DNA from: Tissierella simiarum
GTDB lineage: Bacteria; Bacillota; Clostridia; Tissierellales; Tissierellaceae
Assembly: GCF_018917865.1 (NCBI RefSeq)
Contig: NZ_JAHLPM010000006.1
Span: 1-64,000 of the forward strand
Direction: 5' to 3'
Length of the DNA: 64,000 nucleotides
Part shown: piece by piece, positions 18,827 to 27,854 of the stretch
Position numbering within the stretch: the first letter of the stretch is position 1
Layout: each line of letters starts with the position of its first letter
Program-made: the position numbers and the translations under genes
The notes under the pieces: generated by a model
The model's database searches: none
The model's input: only the letters and a program-made list of their open reading frames with translations
What the model was told of the DNA's origin: nothing

Positions 18827-20743
18827 ATGATGAAGGAAGTTAAACATTATTTAGCAGGAGAGTATGATGTGATAGTAATAGGAGCAGGCCATGCAGGATG
18901 TGAAGCTGCCTTAGCTAGTAGTAGAATGGGAATGAATACTTTAATTTTAACTATGAGCCTTGATTCTATAGTAGCATTATCCTGTAATCCTAATATTGGT
19001 GGTACAGGTAAAGGTCATTTAGTTAGAGAAATAGATGCTTTAGGGGGAGAAATGGCATTAAATATAGATAAATCCTTCATCCAGAGTAGAATGTTAAATA
19101 CTTCTAAAGGACCGGCAGTTCATTCTCTTAGAGTTCAAGCAGATAAAAAAAAGTATCACATTGAGATGAAAAAGGTCTTAGAGGATGAACCTAACTTAAC
19201 CTTAAGGCAAGGTGAAGTTATAGATATTTTTTTAGATAATGGTTGCGTAAAAGGGGTACTAACTAGAACAGGAGCTATTTACAATTGTAAGGCTGTGGTT
19301 ATTGCAACTGGTACTTATCTAAAAGGTAGGGTTTATATAGGTGAAGTTGATTATGAAAGTGGTCCTGATGGAATGTTTCCTTCTATACTGCTATCTAATT
19401 CATTAGAAAAAATGGGGTTTAATTTAAGAAGATTTAAAACAGGGACTCCAGCTAGGGTTCATAAAGATAGTATAGATTATTCTAAGATGGAAATACAACC
19501 TGGCGATGAAGAAGTAATTCCTTTTTCTTTTTTAAACATGGAGAAAAAGTTTGATGTAAAGCAAGTACCTTGTTATTTAACTTATACTACACCAAAAATG
19601 CATGAAATAATTAGAGAAAATTTACATCGTTCCCCTATGTATGCAGGAGATATTGAAGGGGTAGGACCAAGGTATTGTCCTTCTATTGAAGATAAAATTG
19701 TAAGATTTTCAGATAAAGAACAACACCAAATATTTATTGAACCAGAAGGTCTTACTACTAAAGAAATGTATGTCCAAGGTGCCAGTTCTACTTTACCAGA
19801 AGAGATACAATTAGAAATGTATAAAAATATAATAGGGTTAGAAAATGTTCAATTTATGAGGTCTGCCTATGCCATAGAATATGATTCTATAGATCCTACA
19901 ATATTAAAAAGAACATTAGAACATAAAGAATTAAATAATTTATTTTTTGCAGGTCAAGTAAATGGCTCTTCAGGATATGAAGAGGCAGCTGCACAAGGAA
20001 TTATTGCGGGAATAAACGCAGCTTTAAATATTAAGGGGGAAGAATCTTTTATATTAGATAGATCCGAAGCGTATATAGGAGTATTAATCGATGATTTAGT
20101 AACAAAGGGTACTAATGAGCCTTATAGAATGATGACTTCTAGAGCGGAATATAGGCTTACTTTAAGACAAGATAATGCAGACTTAAGGTTAACAGAAAAA
20201 GGATATAAACTAGGATTAGTAAAAAAAGAAAGATATGAAAAAACCTTAAATAAGAAAGAGGCTATTGAAAGAGAGCTTAAAAGATTAAAAACAGTTCAAA
20301 TAACACCAACTAAAGAAAATAATGATTTTTTAGAAGGACTTAACAGTACTCCTTTAAAAACACCATCAAGCCTTCATGACTTAATAAGAAGACCAGAGTT
20401 GAATTATGAAATACTAAAGGAATTAGATAAAGATAGGGAAGACTTGCCAAGAGAAATTAGATTACAGGTGGAAACTCAAATTAAATATGAAGGTTATATT
20501 AAAAAACAAATGGCCCAAATAGAACAATTTAAAAAGCTAGAGAATAAGAAATTAGAAGAAGATCAAGATTATAATGAGATAAAAGGGTTAAGCAATGAAG
20601 CTAAACAAAAGTTGAACGCTATTAAACCTGATTCAGTAGGTCAGGCTTCTAGGATTTCTGGAGTTTCTCCATCAGATATAAATGTACTTTTAATTTATCT
20701 GGAACAAAAAAGAAGGGAAGTAGGAGTGAAAAAAGATGAGTAG
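18827..20743 (+). CDS. mnmG: tRNA uridine 5-carboxymethylaminomethylation enzyme MnmG (GidA)
   Basis: A 638-residue FAD protein. The dinucleotide-binding motif ([21 protein letters not shown]) is at about residue 15, followed by the family signature [24 protein letters not shown]. It forms the alpha2-beta2 complex with MnmE for wobble-uridine modification. AAGGAGG precedes two adjacent ATG codons; the first is used here. Its last 8 bases overlap rsmG, so translation is likely coupled. Confidence 0.97.
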   Translation: MMKEVKHYLAGEYDVIVIGAGHAGCEAALASSRMGMNTLILTMSLDSIVALSCNPNIGGTGKGHLVREIDALGGEMALNIDKSFIQSRMLNTSKGPAVHSLRVQADKKKYHIEMKKVLEDEPNLTLRQGEVIDIFLDNGCVKGVLTRTGAIYNCKAVVIATGTYLKGRVYIGEVDYESGPDGMFPSILLSNSLEKMGFNLRRFKTGTPARVHKDSIDYSKMEIQPGDEEVIPFSFLNMEKKFDVKQVPCYLTYTTPKMHEIIRENLHRSPMYAGDIEGVGPRYCPSIEDKIVRFSDKEQHQIFIEPEGLTTKEMYVQGASSTLPEEIQLEMYKNIIGLENVQFMRSAYAIEYDSIDPTILKRTLEHKELNNLFFAGQVNGSSGYEEAAAQGIIAGINAALNIKGEESFILDRSEAYIGVLIDDLVTKGTNEPYRMMTSRAEYRLTLRQDNADLRLTEKGYKLGLVKKERYEKTLNKKEAIERELKRLKTVQITPTKENNDFLEGLNSTPLKTPSSLHDLIRRPELNYEILKELDKDREDLPREIRLQVETQIKYEGYIKKQMAQIEQFKKLENKKLEEDQDYNEIKGLSNEAKQKLNAIKPDSVGQASRISGVSPSDINVLLIYLEQKRREVGVKKDE

Positions 20744-21452
20744 TATAGAAACTTTAATCGAAGGCTCTAAATCTTTAGGGTTCGAATTAAAGGAAGAGGA
20801 AATAAATAAGTTTATAGAGTATAAAAAACTATTAAAAGAATGGAACGAAAAAATTAATATTACATCTATAACTGATGATATAGAAATAGATATAAAACAT
20901 TTTATAGACAGTCTAACACCCTTATTAACAGGATTATTTAATGGAAAAAAGAAAATAATAGATATAGGTACCGGAGGCGGTTTTCCAGGGGTGCCTTTGA
21001 AAATTATAAGGAATGAGCTAGATATTACACTTTTAGATAGCTTGAATAAAAGAATTACATTTTTAAATGAAGTCATAAGTTCTCTAGGATTAAAAGAAAT
21101 TGAAGCAATACATAAAAGAGCAGAAGAATTAAGTAGGAAAGAGGAGTATAGAGAACAATATGATATTTGTATTTCTAGAGCAGTGGCTTCTTTAAATACT
21201 CTTTCCGAATATTGTATTCCTTTTGTAAAAAAAGGAGGATATTTTATTTCTATGAAGGGACCTGATGTAGAAGGAGAATTAAAGGAAAGTGAAAATGCAA
21301 TTAAAATCTTGGGTGGAAAAGTTAGAGATAAAAAAATTATTACTCTTCCAATGAGTGAAATTAATCATAGTTTGATAATAATCGAAAAAGTTAAAGAAAC
21401 TCCGACAAAGTATCCAAGAGCCGGTGGGAAACCAAAGAAAAACCCGTTGTAA
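20736..21452 (+). CDS. rsmG: 16S rRNA (guanine527-N7)-methyltransferase RsmG
   Basis: A 238-residue SAM-dependent methyltransferase. The AdoMet-binding glycine loop ([16 protein letters not shown]) is near residue 70 and the second family motif [14 protein letters not shown] near 150. It methylates G527 of 16S rRNA in the decoding centre; loss gives low-level streptomycin resistance in other bacteria. The gene overlaps mnmG and ends with a lysine-rich tail typical of the family. Confidence 0.96.
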   Translation: MSSIETLIEGSKSLGFELKEEEINKFIEYKKLLKEWNEKINITSITDDIEIDIKHFIDSLTPLLTGLFNGKKKIIDIGTGGGFPGVPLKIIRNELDITLLDSLNKRITFLNEVISSLGLKEIEAIHKRAEELSRKEEYREQYDICISRAVASLNTLSEYCIPFVKKGGYFISMKGPDVEGELKESENAIKILGGKVRDKKIITLPMSEINHSLIIIEKVKETPTKYPRAGGKPKKNPL

Positions 21453-21551
21453 AATAGAATAATTTGTTGAAAAAAATTTGGGCAATAAAGAAGGAAATAT
21501 TTATTGTATATAGAAATATATTATTAAAGTTTAATGAGAAGAGGGATGGTA

Positions 21552-22346
21552 ATGAAGAACATACAGCCAGAAATAAAATATATTCCTATAGGATCCATTA
21601 AACCAAATCCTTATCAACCTAGAAAGGATTTTAACCAAAAATCCTTAGAAGAATTAAGTCAGTCAATTAAATCTTTTGGACTTATCCAACCTATTAGTGT
21701 AAGAAAGATCTATGGAGATTCTTATGAACTAATTGCTGGTGAAAGAAGATTAAGAGCATCAGAATTAGCAGAACTAGAAAATATTCCTGCTATAATAGTT
21801 GAGTATAAAGATAAGGACTCTGCTATGATTGCCTTGATTGAAAATTTACAAAGAGAAGACTTAAATTTTATAGAAGAAGCAGAGGGATATAACAACTTAA
21901 TATTAGACCATAGCTTTACACAACAAGAATTGGCAGAAAAAATGGGGAAAAGCCAATCTACTATAGCAAATAAGTTAAGGCTATTAAAATTACCTGATGA
22001 TATAAAGAAGGATTTATTAGAATATAATTTAACAGAAAGACATGGACGAGCTTTATTAAAGTTACCAGATGATGATCTTAAAAGAAATATCTTAGATAAA
22101 GTAATAAAAAACGAATTAAATGTTAGTCGAACGGAAGCTTTAGTTGAAGATATATTAGATGATTTAACAAAGACAGAAGAAAAAGAATCTAGACAAAATA
22201 TTAAAAGTTTAATAAGTATAAGGATTTATCTAAATACTATAAAGAAAGCTTATTCAGCTATAAAGGAAAGTGGCGTAGAAGCTCAATATGTTGAAAAGGA
22301 TAAAGGTGATCATGTAGAGGTTACGGTTAAAATACCGAAAAAATAA
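21552..22346 (+). CDS. noc: Nucleoid occlusion protein Noc (ParB family)
   Basis: A 264-residue ParB-like CTP-binding protein. The N-terminal domain has the ParB box (IAGERRLRAS), followed by a helix-turn-helix (TQQELAEKMGKSQSTIANKLRLL) and a C-terminal dimer domain. Noc arose from ParB and prevents division over the chromosome. It sits between rsmG and the parAB pair, as in Bacillus. The start is the third ATG (21552), with GAGGG six bases upstream. A parS-type palindrome follows the gene directly. Noc versus a second ParB is decided by synteny. Confidence 0.88.
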   Translation: MKNIQPEIKYIPIGSIKPNPYQPRKDFNQKSLEELSQSIKSFGLIQPISVRKIYGDSYELIAGERRLRASELAELENIPAIIVEYKDKDSAMIALIENLQREDLNFIEEAEGYNNLILDHSFTQQELAEKMGKSQSTIANKLRLLKLPDDIKKDLLEYNLTERHGRALLKLPDDDLKRNILDKVIKNELNVSRTEALVEDILDDLTKTEEKESRQNIKSLISIRIYLNTIKKAYSAIKESGVEAQYVEKDKGDHVEVTVKIPKK

Positions 22347-22372
22347 AGGCAGGAAAATCTCCTGCCTTTAAA
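22345..22372 (+). terminator. Terminator after noc
   Basis: A 10-bp stem (AAAGGCAGGA / TCCTGCCTTT) with a 5-base loop follows the noc stop. Its right arm is also part of the palindrome surrounding the adjacent parS site. Confidence 0.8.
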
Positions 22373-22388
22373 TGTTTCACGTGAAACA
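22373..22388. promoter_or_regulatory. parS: parS site (ParB binding), inside a larger palindrome
   Basis: TGTTTCACGTGAAACA is an exact match to the Firmicutes parS consensus TGTTNCACGTGAAACA. It forms the centre of a perfect 34-base palindrome (22364-22397). ParB loads here and spreads to organise the origin for segregation. Confidence 0.93.
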
Positions 22389-22417
22389 TTTAAAGGCAAG
22401 TACTTCTAAAATCACTT

Positions 22418-22492
22418 TTAAATTTTCTTGTTTCTTAGACCTTGCAACCTACTATCTCCACAGGCGTTAATCCCTATAGTTTTTACCCTATA
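22418..22492 (-). pseudogene. tnpB (IS200/IS605 family) remnant, extreme C-terminus
   Basis: On the minus strand the frame from 22492 to the TAA at 22418 reads YRVKTIGINACGDSRLQG and then LRNKKI-stop. The TIGINACGD segment matches the usual C-terminal end of TnpB proteins (TVGTTGINACGD type). Upstream in frame there are stop codons, so this is an isolated tail of about 25 codons. Together with the larger fragment at 23060-23440 it indicates one tnpB copy interrupted by the gene between them. Confidence 0.75.
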
Positions 22493-22609
22493 TTTATATT
22501 GCTAATTTCAATTTTCGAGTAATCGGATTAGTATGTTGAAGCAAGATATTGGTAAACCAATTATGGAAAAATATATTTTCGGAAAAATTTAGAAAAGGAG
22601 TACCCTCTC

Positions 22610-23056
22610 ATGGATAATTTAATAGCCAGATTACAAGAAAGTGGAGTTCAATTTGAAATCATTCATCACAAAAAACAAATTTGTACAGCACAGGAAGGTG
22701 TGGATTATTTTGGAATTGCAATAGGTCAGACAGCACCTACATTAGTTCTAAAGTCAGAAAAAGGCTATTTTGCGATGATTGTTTCTGGTAGTCGTGAGCG
22801 AGTAAATTTAGAAGAAGTGTCGAGAATTTTAGGATGCAATCAATTGAAAATGGCAACCCCAAAAGAAGTCCAAAAGATAACTGGACATACCATTGCCAGT
22901 GTTCCTTTAGTGGGTCTTTCATTGCCTTGTATCGTAGATAGAGGGCTTTTCAGTTTTCCATTTATTTACGGTGGCACAGGAGAACCAACATCGACACTTA
23001 AAATTACTCCAAATGCTTTGAAAAAGCTAAATCAGGTTATTGCTTTATTTGATTAA
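22610..23056 (+). CDS. YbaK/EbsC-family aminoacyl-tRNA deacylase-like protein
   Basis: A 148-residue single-domain protein of the YbaK/ProX/EbsC editing family. Members hydrolyse mischarged tRNAs such as Cys-tRNA(Pro) or Ala-tRNA(Pro). The C-terminal FIYGGTGEPTSTLKITP and the central TPKEVQKITGHTIASVPLVG agree with the family; which tRNA is edited cannot be told. AAAAGGAG precedes the ATG. The gene interrupts a decayed tnpB on the opposite strand and uses arginine codons CGT/CGA (in SRERVNL and SRIL) that neighbouring genes rarely use, so recent acquisition is likely. Confidence 0.8.
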   Translation: MDNLIARLQESGVQFEIIHHKKQICTAQEGVDYFGIAIGQTAPTLVLKSEKGYFAMIVSGSRERVNLEEVSRILGCNQLKMATPKEVQKITGHTIASVPLVGLSLPCIVDRGLFSFPFIYGGTGEPTSTLKITPNALKKLNQVIALFD

Positions 23057-23059
23057 AGT

Positions 23060-23440
23060 GTTGCTATTGAAAATAAAGAAAATAAATGAGATTATTTCAA
23101 CACGATATTCCGAATGCCCTAATTTTCTCAATCCTTAGTTTAATATATTAATACTATTATTTCTGCCTTTACTATATTTAGGATTACTATTACTATTAGA
23201 ATAAATCCATTTTCTAACAGACAAATCTTTTGTTTTTTCATTTTTATATTCACAATTGCTGCATATTTAGTTACTCAAAATATTTATCTATTTTATGATA
23301 TACTCTGCTTTTCCATTGGATTTTATATTTATATGTGAGTTTATTATTCTCTAAAATTTTCCTTCACTTATAATAAGTAAATCTGATATACTTAAGTCTA
23401 ATCTTATTGATGTATTATTCTTTAGTAGTTTTTTTGTTTA
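23060..23440 (-). pseudogene. tnpB (IS200/IS605 family) remnant, RuvC-end and zinc-ribbon region
   Basis: No intact gene occupies 23057-23455. On the minus strand the frame at 23263-23099 reads CSNCEYKNEKTKDLSVRKW, the first half of the TnpB zinc ribbon, and continues through NNSINILN to a stop at 23135-23137, then GLRKLGHSEYRV in the same frame. The second CxxC pair and the HDRDxNAA catalytic aspartate region have decayed. Before 23263 the match continues in another frame (IQWKSRVYHKIDKYFE), so frameshifts are present. The N-terminal two thirds are missing. Confidence 0.78.
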
Positions 23441-23455
23441 CATTCAATATTTAAG

Positions 23456-23767
23456 TTAACAATCAATACCAGCAGGATGATTATATTTTATTCTATTTAA
23501 CTCTTCTTTTAAAAAGATACATTCTTCCATGTCTATATCATATATATTAGCTATAGCAAGAATATAGTAGAGTACGTCATATAATTCTTCTTCTATAGTT
23601 CCTTTAATATGATTTTTATCCATTAACCGAGTGTCTTTTCTAAGGGCTTCGGATAATTCTCCAACTTCTTCTATTAGCTTTAAAAAATATTTTTCTTTTA
23701 AATTGGGATTATAATCTATATTTTTAATAAAGTTTTGCAATTGATTAATAGAAATTGATTTTTTCAT
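23456..23767 (-). CDS. MazG-like nucleotide pyrophosphohydrolase
   Basis: A 103-residue MazG-type protein. The metal-binding helices carry EEVGELSEALRK near residue 34 and EEELYDVLYYILAI near 60, the EExxE...ExxD pattern of the family, which hydrolyses nucleoside triphosphates to monophosphates. It is a single-domain form, so the substrate may be dCTP or non-canonical nucleotides. It is on the minus strand between the tnpB scar and parA and therefore runs against the replication fork. Confidence 0.85.
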   Translation of the reverse strand: MKKSISINQLQNFIKNIDYNPNLKEKYFLKLIEEVGELSEALRKDTRLMDKNHIKGTIEEELYDVLYYILAIANIYDIDMEECIFLKEELNRIKYNHPAGIDC

Positions 23768-23823
23768 TAAATTCTCTCCTCATGTGTAAAGTATATAATT
23801 AATTCAGTATTTTATCATAAAAA

Positions 23824-23839
23824 TGTTCCACATGGAACA
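23824..23839. promoter_or_regulatory. Degenerate parS-like site
   Basis: TGTTCCACATGGAACA differs from the parS consensus at two central positions. It lies 80 bases upstream of parA and may bind ParB weakly or act in parAB regulation. Its placement between two better sites supports it, but no binding can be shown from sequence. Confidence 0.55.
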
Positions 23840-23919
23840 AAAAATATATTATTTCCTTTTGTATTATTTTGATTATCTGATATTATATAATTAAATATAA
23901 TAGGTATGAGGTGTATATT

Positions 23920-24690
23920 ATGGGAAAAGTTATTTCCATATTTAATCAAAAAGGTGGAGTAGGTAAAACTACTACAACTATAAATTTAAGTGCTGGAGTA
24001 GGGCGAATAGGTAAAAAAATATTAGTTGTAGATATAGATCCTCAAGGAAATTCTACAAGTGGTCTAGGTGTTGAAAAGAATCAAGTAGATTTTATAGCAT
24101 ATGATGTATTGGCTAATGATACCCCTATTAAAGAGGCTATTCATGAAACTTCAGCTGAAAATGTAGAATTGATACCTGCTAATAATGAACTGGCTGGTCT
24201 AGAAATTGAACTAGCTAGGGAGAGTGGATGGGAAACAATCTTAAAAGAGAAGTTAGAATTGATTAAAGGAGACTATGATTATGTCTTTATAGATTGTCCT
24301 CCTTCTTTAGGTATACTAAGTATTATAGGTCTTGTAGCTTCTGACAGTGTAATTATTCCTATCCAATGTGAGTACTATGCTTTAGAAGGGGTAAGTCAAT
24401 TATTTGAAACCATTCGATTAGTTAAGAAAGGATTAAATCCTAATCTTGAAATTGAAGGAGTAGTTTTAAGTATGTTTGACGGCAGAACAAATCTTTCTAT
24501 ACAAGTGGTAGATGAAGTGAAAAGTTTCTTTAAAGGAAAAGTATATACTAGTATTATTCCGAGAAATGTTAGATTAGCTGAGGCACCAAGTCATGGACTA
24601 TCTGTCTTAGATTATGATTTAAAATCTAAAGGTGCTGAAGCTTATATGGAACTAGCTGAGGAATTTTTGGAATTAGCGGAGGAGTGGTAA
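23920..24690 (+). CDS. parA: Chromosome partitioning ATPase ParA (Soj)
   Basis: A 256-residue ParA/MinD-family ATPase. The deviant Walker A motif KGGVGKTT follows the first strand, with the second Walker region near DYVFIDCPPSLG. Soj also regulates DnaA in Bacillus. The ATG at 23920 is chosen; an in-frame GTG three codons earlier lies inside the Shine-Dalgarno GAGGTG. parB starts 3 bases after its stop. Confidence 0.96.
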   Translation: MGKVISIFNQKGGVGKTTTTINLSAGVGRIGKKILVVDIDPQGNSTSGLGVEKNQVDFIAYDVLANDTPIKEAIHETSAENVELIPANNELAGLEIELARESGWETILKEKLELIKGDYDYVFIDCPPSLGILSIIGLVASDSVIIPIQCEYYALEGVSQLFETIRLVKKGLNPNLEIEGVVLSMFDGRTNLSIQVVDEVKSFFKGKVYTSIIPRNVRLAEAPSHGLSVLDYDLKSKGAEAYMELAEEFLELAEEW

Positions 24691-24693
24691 AAC

Positions 24694-25569
24694 ATGGCTG
24701 TTAAAAAAAGGGGACTTGGGAAAGGATTATCAGCATTAATTTCAGAAGAACCTATAGGTGATGTTTTAATTAGTCAGGAGTCGGAAGATTATAGAGAGAG
24801 TATAGAGAATATAGATATAAAATTAATTATACCAAATAAAGAACAACCTAGAAAAGAATTTGACAAAGATGCTTTAGAAGAGTTATCTCAATCAATAAAG
24901 ACTCATGGAATTATTCAACCTATAGTAGTTAGAAAGGCTGATGATAAATATGAAATAATTGCGGGGGAAAGAAGATGGAGAGCTTCAAAAAAAGCAGGAT
25001 TAGAGGATATTCCCTGCATTATTAAAGATATAGACACTGAAATGTCTACAAAACTAGCTTTAATTGAAAATATCCAAAGAGAAAATTTAAATCCTATAGA
25101 GGAAGCTTTAGCTTATAGAAAATTAATGGAAGATTATAAATTGACTCAAGAAGAAGTTGCTAAAGTAGTAGGTAAGAGTAGATCTTATATTGCGAATACC
25201 ATAAGATTATTAAATTTAGATCAAAAATTGATCAATTATATATCTGAAGGGAAACTTACTAGTGGTCATGGAAAGGCACTTTTAAGTATAAAAGATAAAA
25301 AAGAACAAATTAAGGCAGCAGAAAATATTATCAATAATAATCTAAATGTAAGAGAAACAGAATCTATTGCGAAGAAAACTAATATTAAGCCTTTAAAAAA
25401 GGAAATATTGAGCAATAAAGACGCATATATAATAGATTTAGAAGAAAGTTTAATGAGAGCGCTAGGGACAAAGGTTAATTTAATTCCTGGAGCTAAAAAG
25501 GGTAAAATTGAGATTGAATATTATGGAGATGAAGACTTAGAAAGAATAATAGAAACATTGGTAAATTAA
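24694..25569 (+). CDS. parB: Chromosome partitioning protein ParB (Spo0J)
   Basis: A 291-residue ParB CTPase/DNA clamp. The N-terminal tail (KKRGLGKGLSALI) resembles the ParA-stimulating peptide of Spo0J. The CTP-binding ParB box (IAGERRWRAS) and ENIQRENLNPIEEA follow, then the parS-reading helix-turn-helix (TQEEVAKVVGKSRSYIANTIRLL) and C-terminal dimer domain. It forms an operon with parA and is immediately followed by a parS site. Confidence 0.97.
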   Translation: MAVKKRGLGKGLSALISEEPIGDVLISQESEDYRESIENIDIKLIIPNKEQPRKEFDKDALEELSQSIKTHGIIQPIVVRKADDKYEIIAGERRWRASKKAGLEDIPCIIKDIDTEMSTKLALIENIQRENLNPIEEALAYRKLMEDYKLTQEEVAKVVGKSRSYIANTIRLLNLDQKLINYISEGKLTSGHGKALLSIKDKKEQIKAAENIINNNLNVRETESIAKKTNIKPLKKEILSNKDAYIIDLEESLMRALGTKVNLIPGAKKGKIEIEYYGDEDLERIIETLVN

Positions 25570-25570
25570 A

Positions 25571-25586
25571 TGTTCCACGTGAAACA
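25571..25586. promoter_or_regulatory. parS: parS site downstream of parB
   Basis: TGTTCCACGTGAAACA matches the parS consensus exactly. It begins 2 bases after the parB stop codon, 3.2 kb from the site behind noc. Confidence 0.93.
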
Positions 25587-25626
25587 TTTTGGTTTTCACT
25601 TAGTTCTCTAGAAAGGAGAAGACATT

Positions 25627-26523
25627 ATGGAAATAAATATTTATCAAGTAGATGCCTTTGCTGAGAAGCCTTTTGGAGGAAATCCAGCTGGAGTAGTGCC
25701 AGATGCTAGACTTCTGACTGAAGAACAAATGCAAAATATAGCTAGAGAAATGAATTTATCTGAAACTGCGTTTATAATTCCTATAGATAAAAATTACTAT
25801 AAAGTTAGATTTTTTACTCCAAAATGTGAGGTAGATTTATGTGGTCATGCTACTATTGGAGCTTTTTATACTTTAGCCTTAAAAGGATATTTGCCATCTA
25901 TATATAATGGGACAAGAAAAGTTTATCAAGAAACAAAGGCTGGAAAATTGTGTGTAGAAATAACTTTTAAAAACGGTAAGGTAGAGCAAGTATTAATGGA
26001 ACAAGCTAGCCCAAAATCTATTTCTAAAATAGACAATTTAGAATTTTTACTGGAAAGTATAAATTTAACTAAAGATCAAATTGGTATAAAGAATTCCTTT
26101 GTCTACCCTGAAATAATTTCTACAGGATTGCCAGATATTATTTTACCTATTAATAATAAAGAAGATTTAGATAGTTTAAAGATTGACTTTGGAAAGATAT
26201 CTAAGTTGTCTAAGGATCTTAATGTAACAGGAGTGCATGCTTTTCATCTACCAGATTTCAATTCTAGAAAGGTATATACTAGAAATTTTGCACCTCTAGT
26301 AGGTATTGATGAGGAAGCAGCTACAGGTACTTCAAATGGAGGGTTAATATACTTTCTTAAGAAAAATGGATTTATTAAAAATAATAGTATAATTTCTATG
26401 CAGGGAAGCTCTTTAAATAGACCTAGTACAATTCATTGCTATATCCAAGAAAAACAAAATAGTTATAATGTTAAAGTTGGAGGTAAAGCCAAAATAGTAC
26501 TAGAAGGAATAATGAGTATATAA
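25627..26523 (+). CDS. PhzF-family isomerase/epimerase-like protein
   Basis: A 298-residue protein with the two-lobed PhzF/diaminopimelate-epimerase fold. The N-terminal IYQVDAFAEKPFGGNPAGV and the NLSETAFI motif, which carries the conserved glutamate, are typical; the C-terminal half has DEEAATGTSNGGL. Most members have unknown substrates; PhzF itself isomerises a phenazine precursor, and there is no phenazine pathway here. It has its own AAAGGAG and a terminator follows, so it is probably monocistronic. Confidence 0.9.
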   Translation: MEINIYQVDAFAEKPFGGNPAGVVPDARLLTEEQMQNIAREMNLSETAFIIPIDKNYYKVRFFTPKCEVDLCGHATIGAFYTLALKGYLPSIYNGTRKVYQETKAGKLCVEITFKNGKVEQVLMEQASPKSISKIDNLEFLLESINLTKDQIGIKNSFVYPEIISTGLPDIILPINNKEDLDSLKIDFGKISKLSKDLNVTGVHAFHLPDFNSRKVYTRNFAPLVGIDEEAATGTSNGGLIYFLKKNGFIKNNSIISMQGSSLNRPSTIHCYIQEKQNSYNVKVGGKAKIVLEGIMSI

Positions 26524-26550
26524 GCCAACCTTGTTAGGTTGGTTTTGTTA
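26522..26550 (+). terminator. Terminator after the phzF-like gene
   Basis: AAGCCAACCT / AGGTTGGTTT stem with a TGTT loop and a T-rich tail directly follows the stop codon. Confidence 0.88.
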
Positions 26551-26624
26551 TTTATGTTTGTAATAAAAAAAGATGATGTCCCATATTAATAGATAATAGA
26601 TTTTATTAATTTGAGGTGAATAGA

Positions 26625-27575
26625 ATGGAAATAAGTATGGTCTTTATTATGTTTTTTATTGGACTATTGATAACAGTAAAAGGTGGCGACCTGTTTGTAG
26701 ATGCCGCAGTTTGGATAGCTGAAAAAACTGGAATATCTCCTGTAATAATTGGAGCTACTATTGTCAGTTTAGCTACTACTTTGCCAGAGCTTTTTGTTTC
26801 TGCTATAGCAAGTATAGAAGGCCATTCTGATGTATCTGTGGGAAATGCTATTGGCTCCTATATATGTAATATTGGTTTTATAATAGGAGTATGTGCCTTA
26901 ATAAAACCTATGAAGATAGAAAGCAAATATTTTGGAGCTAGAGGTATTATGATGCTAGGATATTTAGTTGTATTCTATGTTTTGGCACTAGATGGTGTTA
27001 TAACTTCTAAAGAAGGAATGGCTTTATTATCTTTAATAATATGGTTTATAATTATTAATATAATAGAGCATAAGAAAAAGAATTATAAAAAAATTATAAA
27101 TAATAATATAAATAATAGAGATAATAGAGAACTCGTAACTAATTTATTAAAATTTATATTTGGGGCATTACTAATACTTGTAGGGGCTCACATTATGGTA
27201 GATAAAGGGGTAGAAATAGCTAATATTCTAAGGATACCAAAACAAATCATAAGTTTGACCTTAATTGCATTAGGAACTTCTTTTCCAGAATTAGTAACTT
27301 CTATATCATCCATAGTAAAAGATAAACAAAATCTATCAATAGGAAATATAATAGGAGCAAATATTTTGAATCTAACTATTGTAATGGGAATTTCAGCAAT
27401 AGTAAGTCAACAAGGACTAATAATTAATAGACAATCTTTATTTTTAGATGTTCCTGTAGCATTTTTAATAAGCTCAGTTTTTGTATTAGCTGGAACTTAT
27501 AAAAGAAAGATTGGAAGAATTACTGGAGCCATTATTCTAATTTTATACTTTTCTTATTTAATGATTTTACTTTAA
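26625..27575 (+). CDS. Calcium/sodium antiporter (CaCA family)
   Basis: A 316-residue membrane protein with two homologous halves of about five helices. The alpha repeats are visible as GATIVSLATTLPELFVS with GNAIGSYICNIG, and again as ALGTSFPELVTSISS with GNIIGANILNLT. These form the ion-binding sites of Ca2+/cation exchangers. A lysine- and asparagine-rich cytoplasmic loop separates the halves. The ATG at 26625 follows GAGGTGA; the GTG at 26616 lies within that site. It is likely a Ca2+ or Na+ extruder; ion specificity is not certain. Confidence 0.9.
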   Translation: MEISMVFIMFFIGLLITVKGGDLFVDAAVWIAEKTGISPVIIGATIVSLATTLPELFVSAIASIEGHSDVSVGNAIGSYICNIGFIIGVCALIKPMKIESKYFGARGIMMLGYLVVFYVLALDGVITSKEGMALLSLIIWFIIINIIEHKKKNYKKIINNNINNRDNRELVTNLLKFIFGALLILVGAHIMVDKGVEIANILRIPKQIISLTLIALGTSFPELVTSISSIVKDKQNLSIGNIIGANILNLTIVMGISAIVSQQGLIINRQSLFLDVPVAFLISSVFVLAGTYKRKIGRITGAIILILYFSYLMILL

Positions 27576-27599
27576 TGATGTGGATCAAAATAAACAAAA

Positions 27600-27632
27600 T
27601 TAACCAACCATATTGGGTTGGTTAATTTTATT
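27600..27632 (+). terminator. Terminator after the antiporter
   Basis: TTAACCAACC / GGTTGGTTAA stem with a 6-base loop followed by TTTTATTT. Confidence 0.87.
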
Positions 27633-27854
27633 TAAAAAGGATGTATATGACGATTAATTAAATTATTGCCTAATGGAAAGAAGAAAAGGCTATATTGCAA
27701 CAACTTGGCATGGGAAAGCTATAAAAAGTTTAGTAATATAGTACATTTTTTAACATAAAATTACTTATAGGACTACCAAAATCTATAGATATATGTTATA
27801 TTATATGGTGTATTAGAGTTGTAATCCATTAAACTATTATGAGGAGGTAGACTT

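Noticed and set aside
27673-27741. A 22-codon frame (MERRKGYIATTW...) before the AGCS gene
   Set aside because: No ribosome site and too short to support.
27633-27854. Glycine riboswitch before the AGCS symporter
   Set aside because: The conserved tandem glycine aptamer elements are not present; only weak stems seen.
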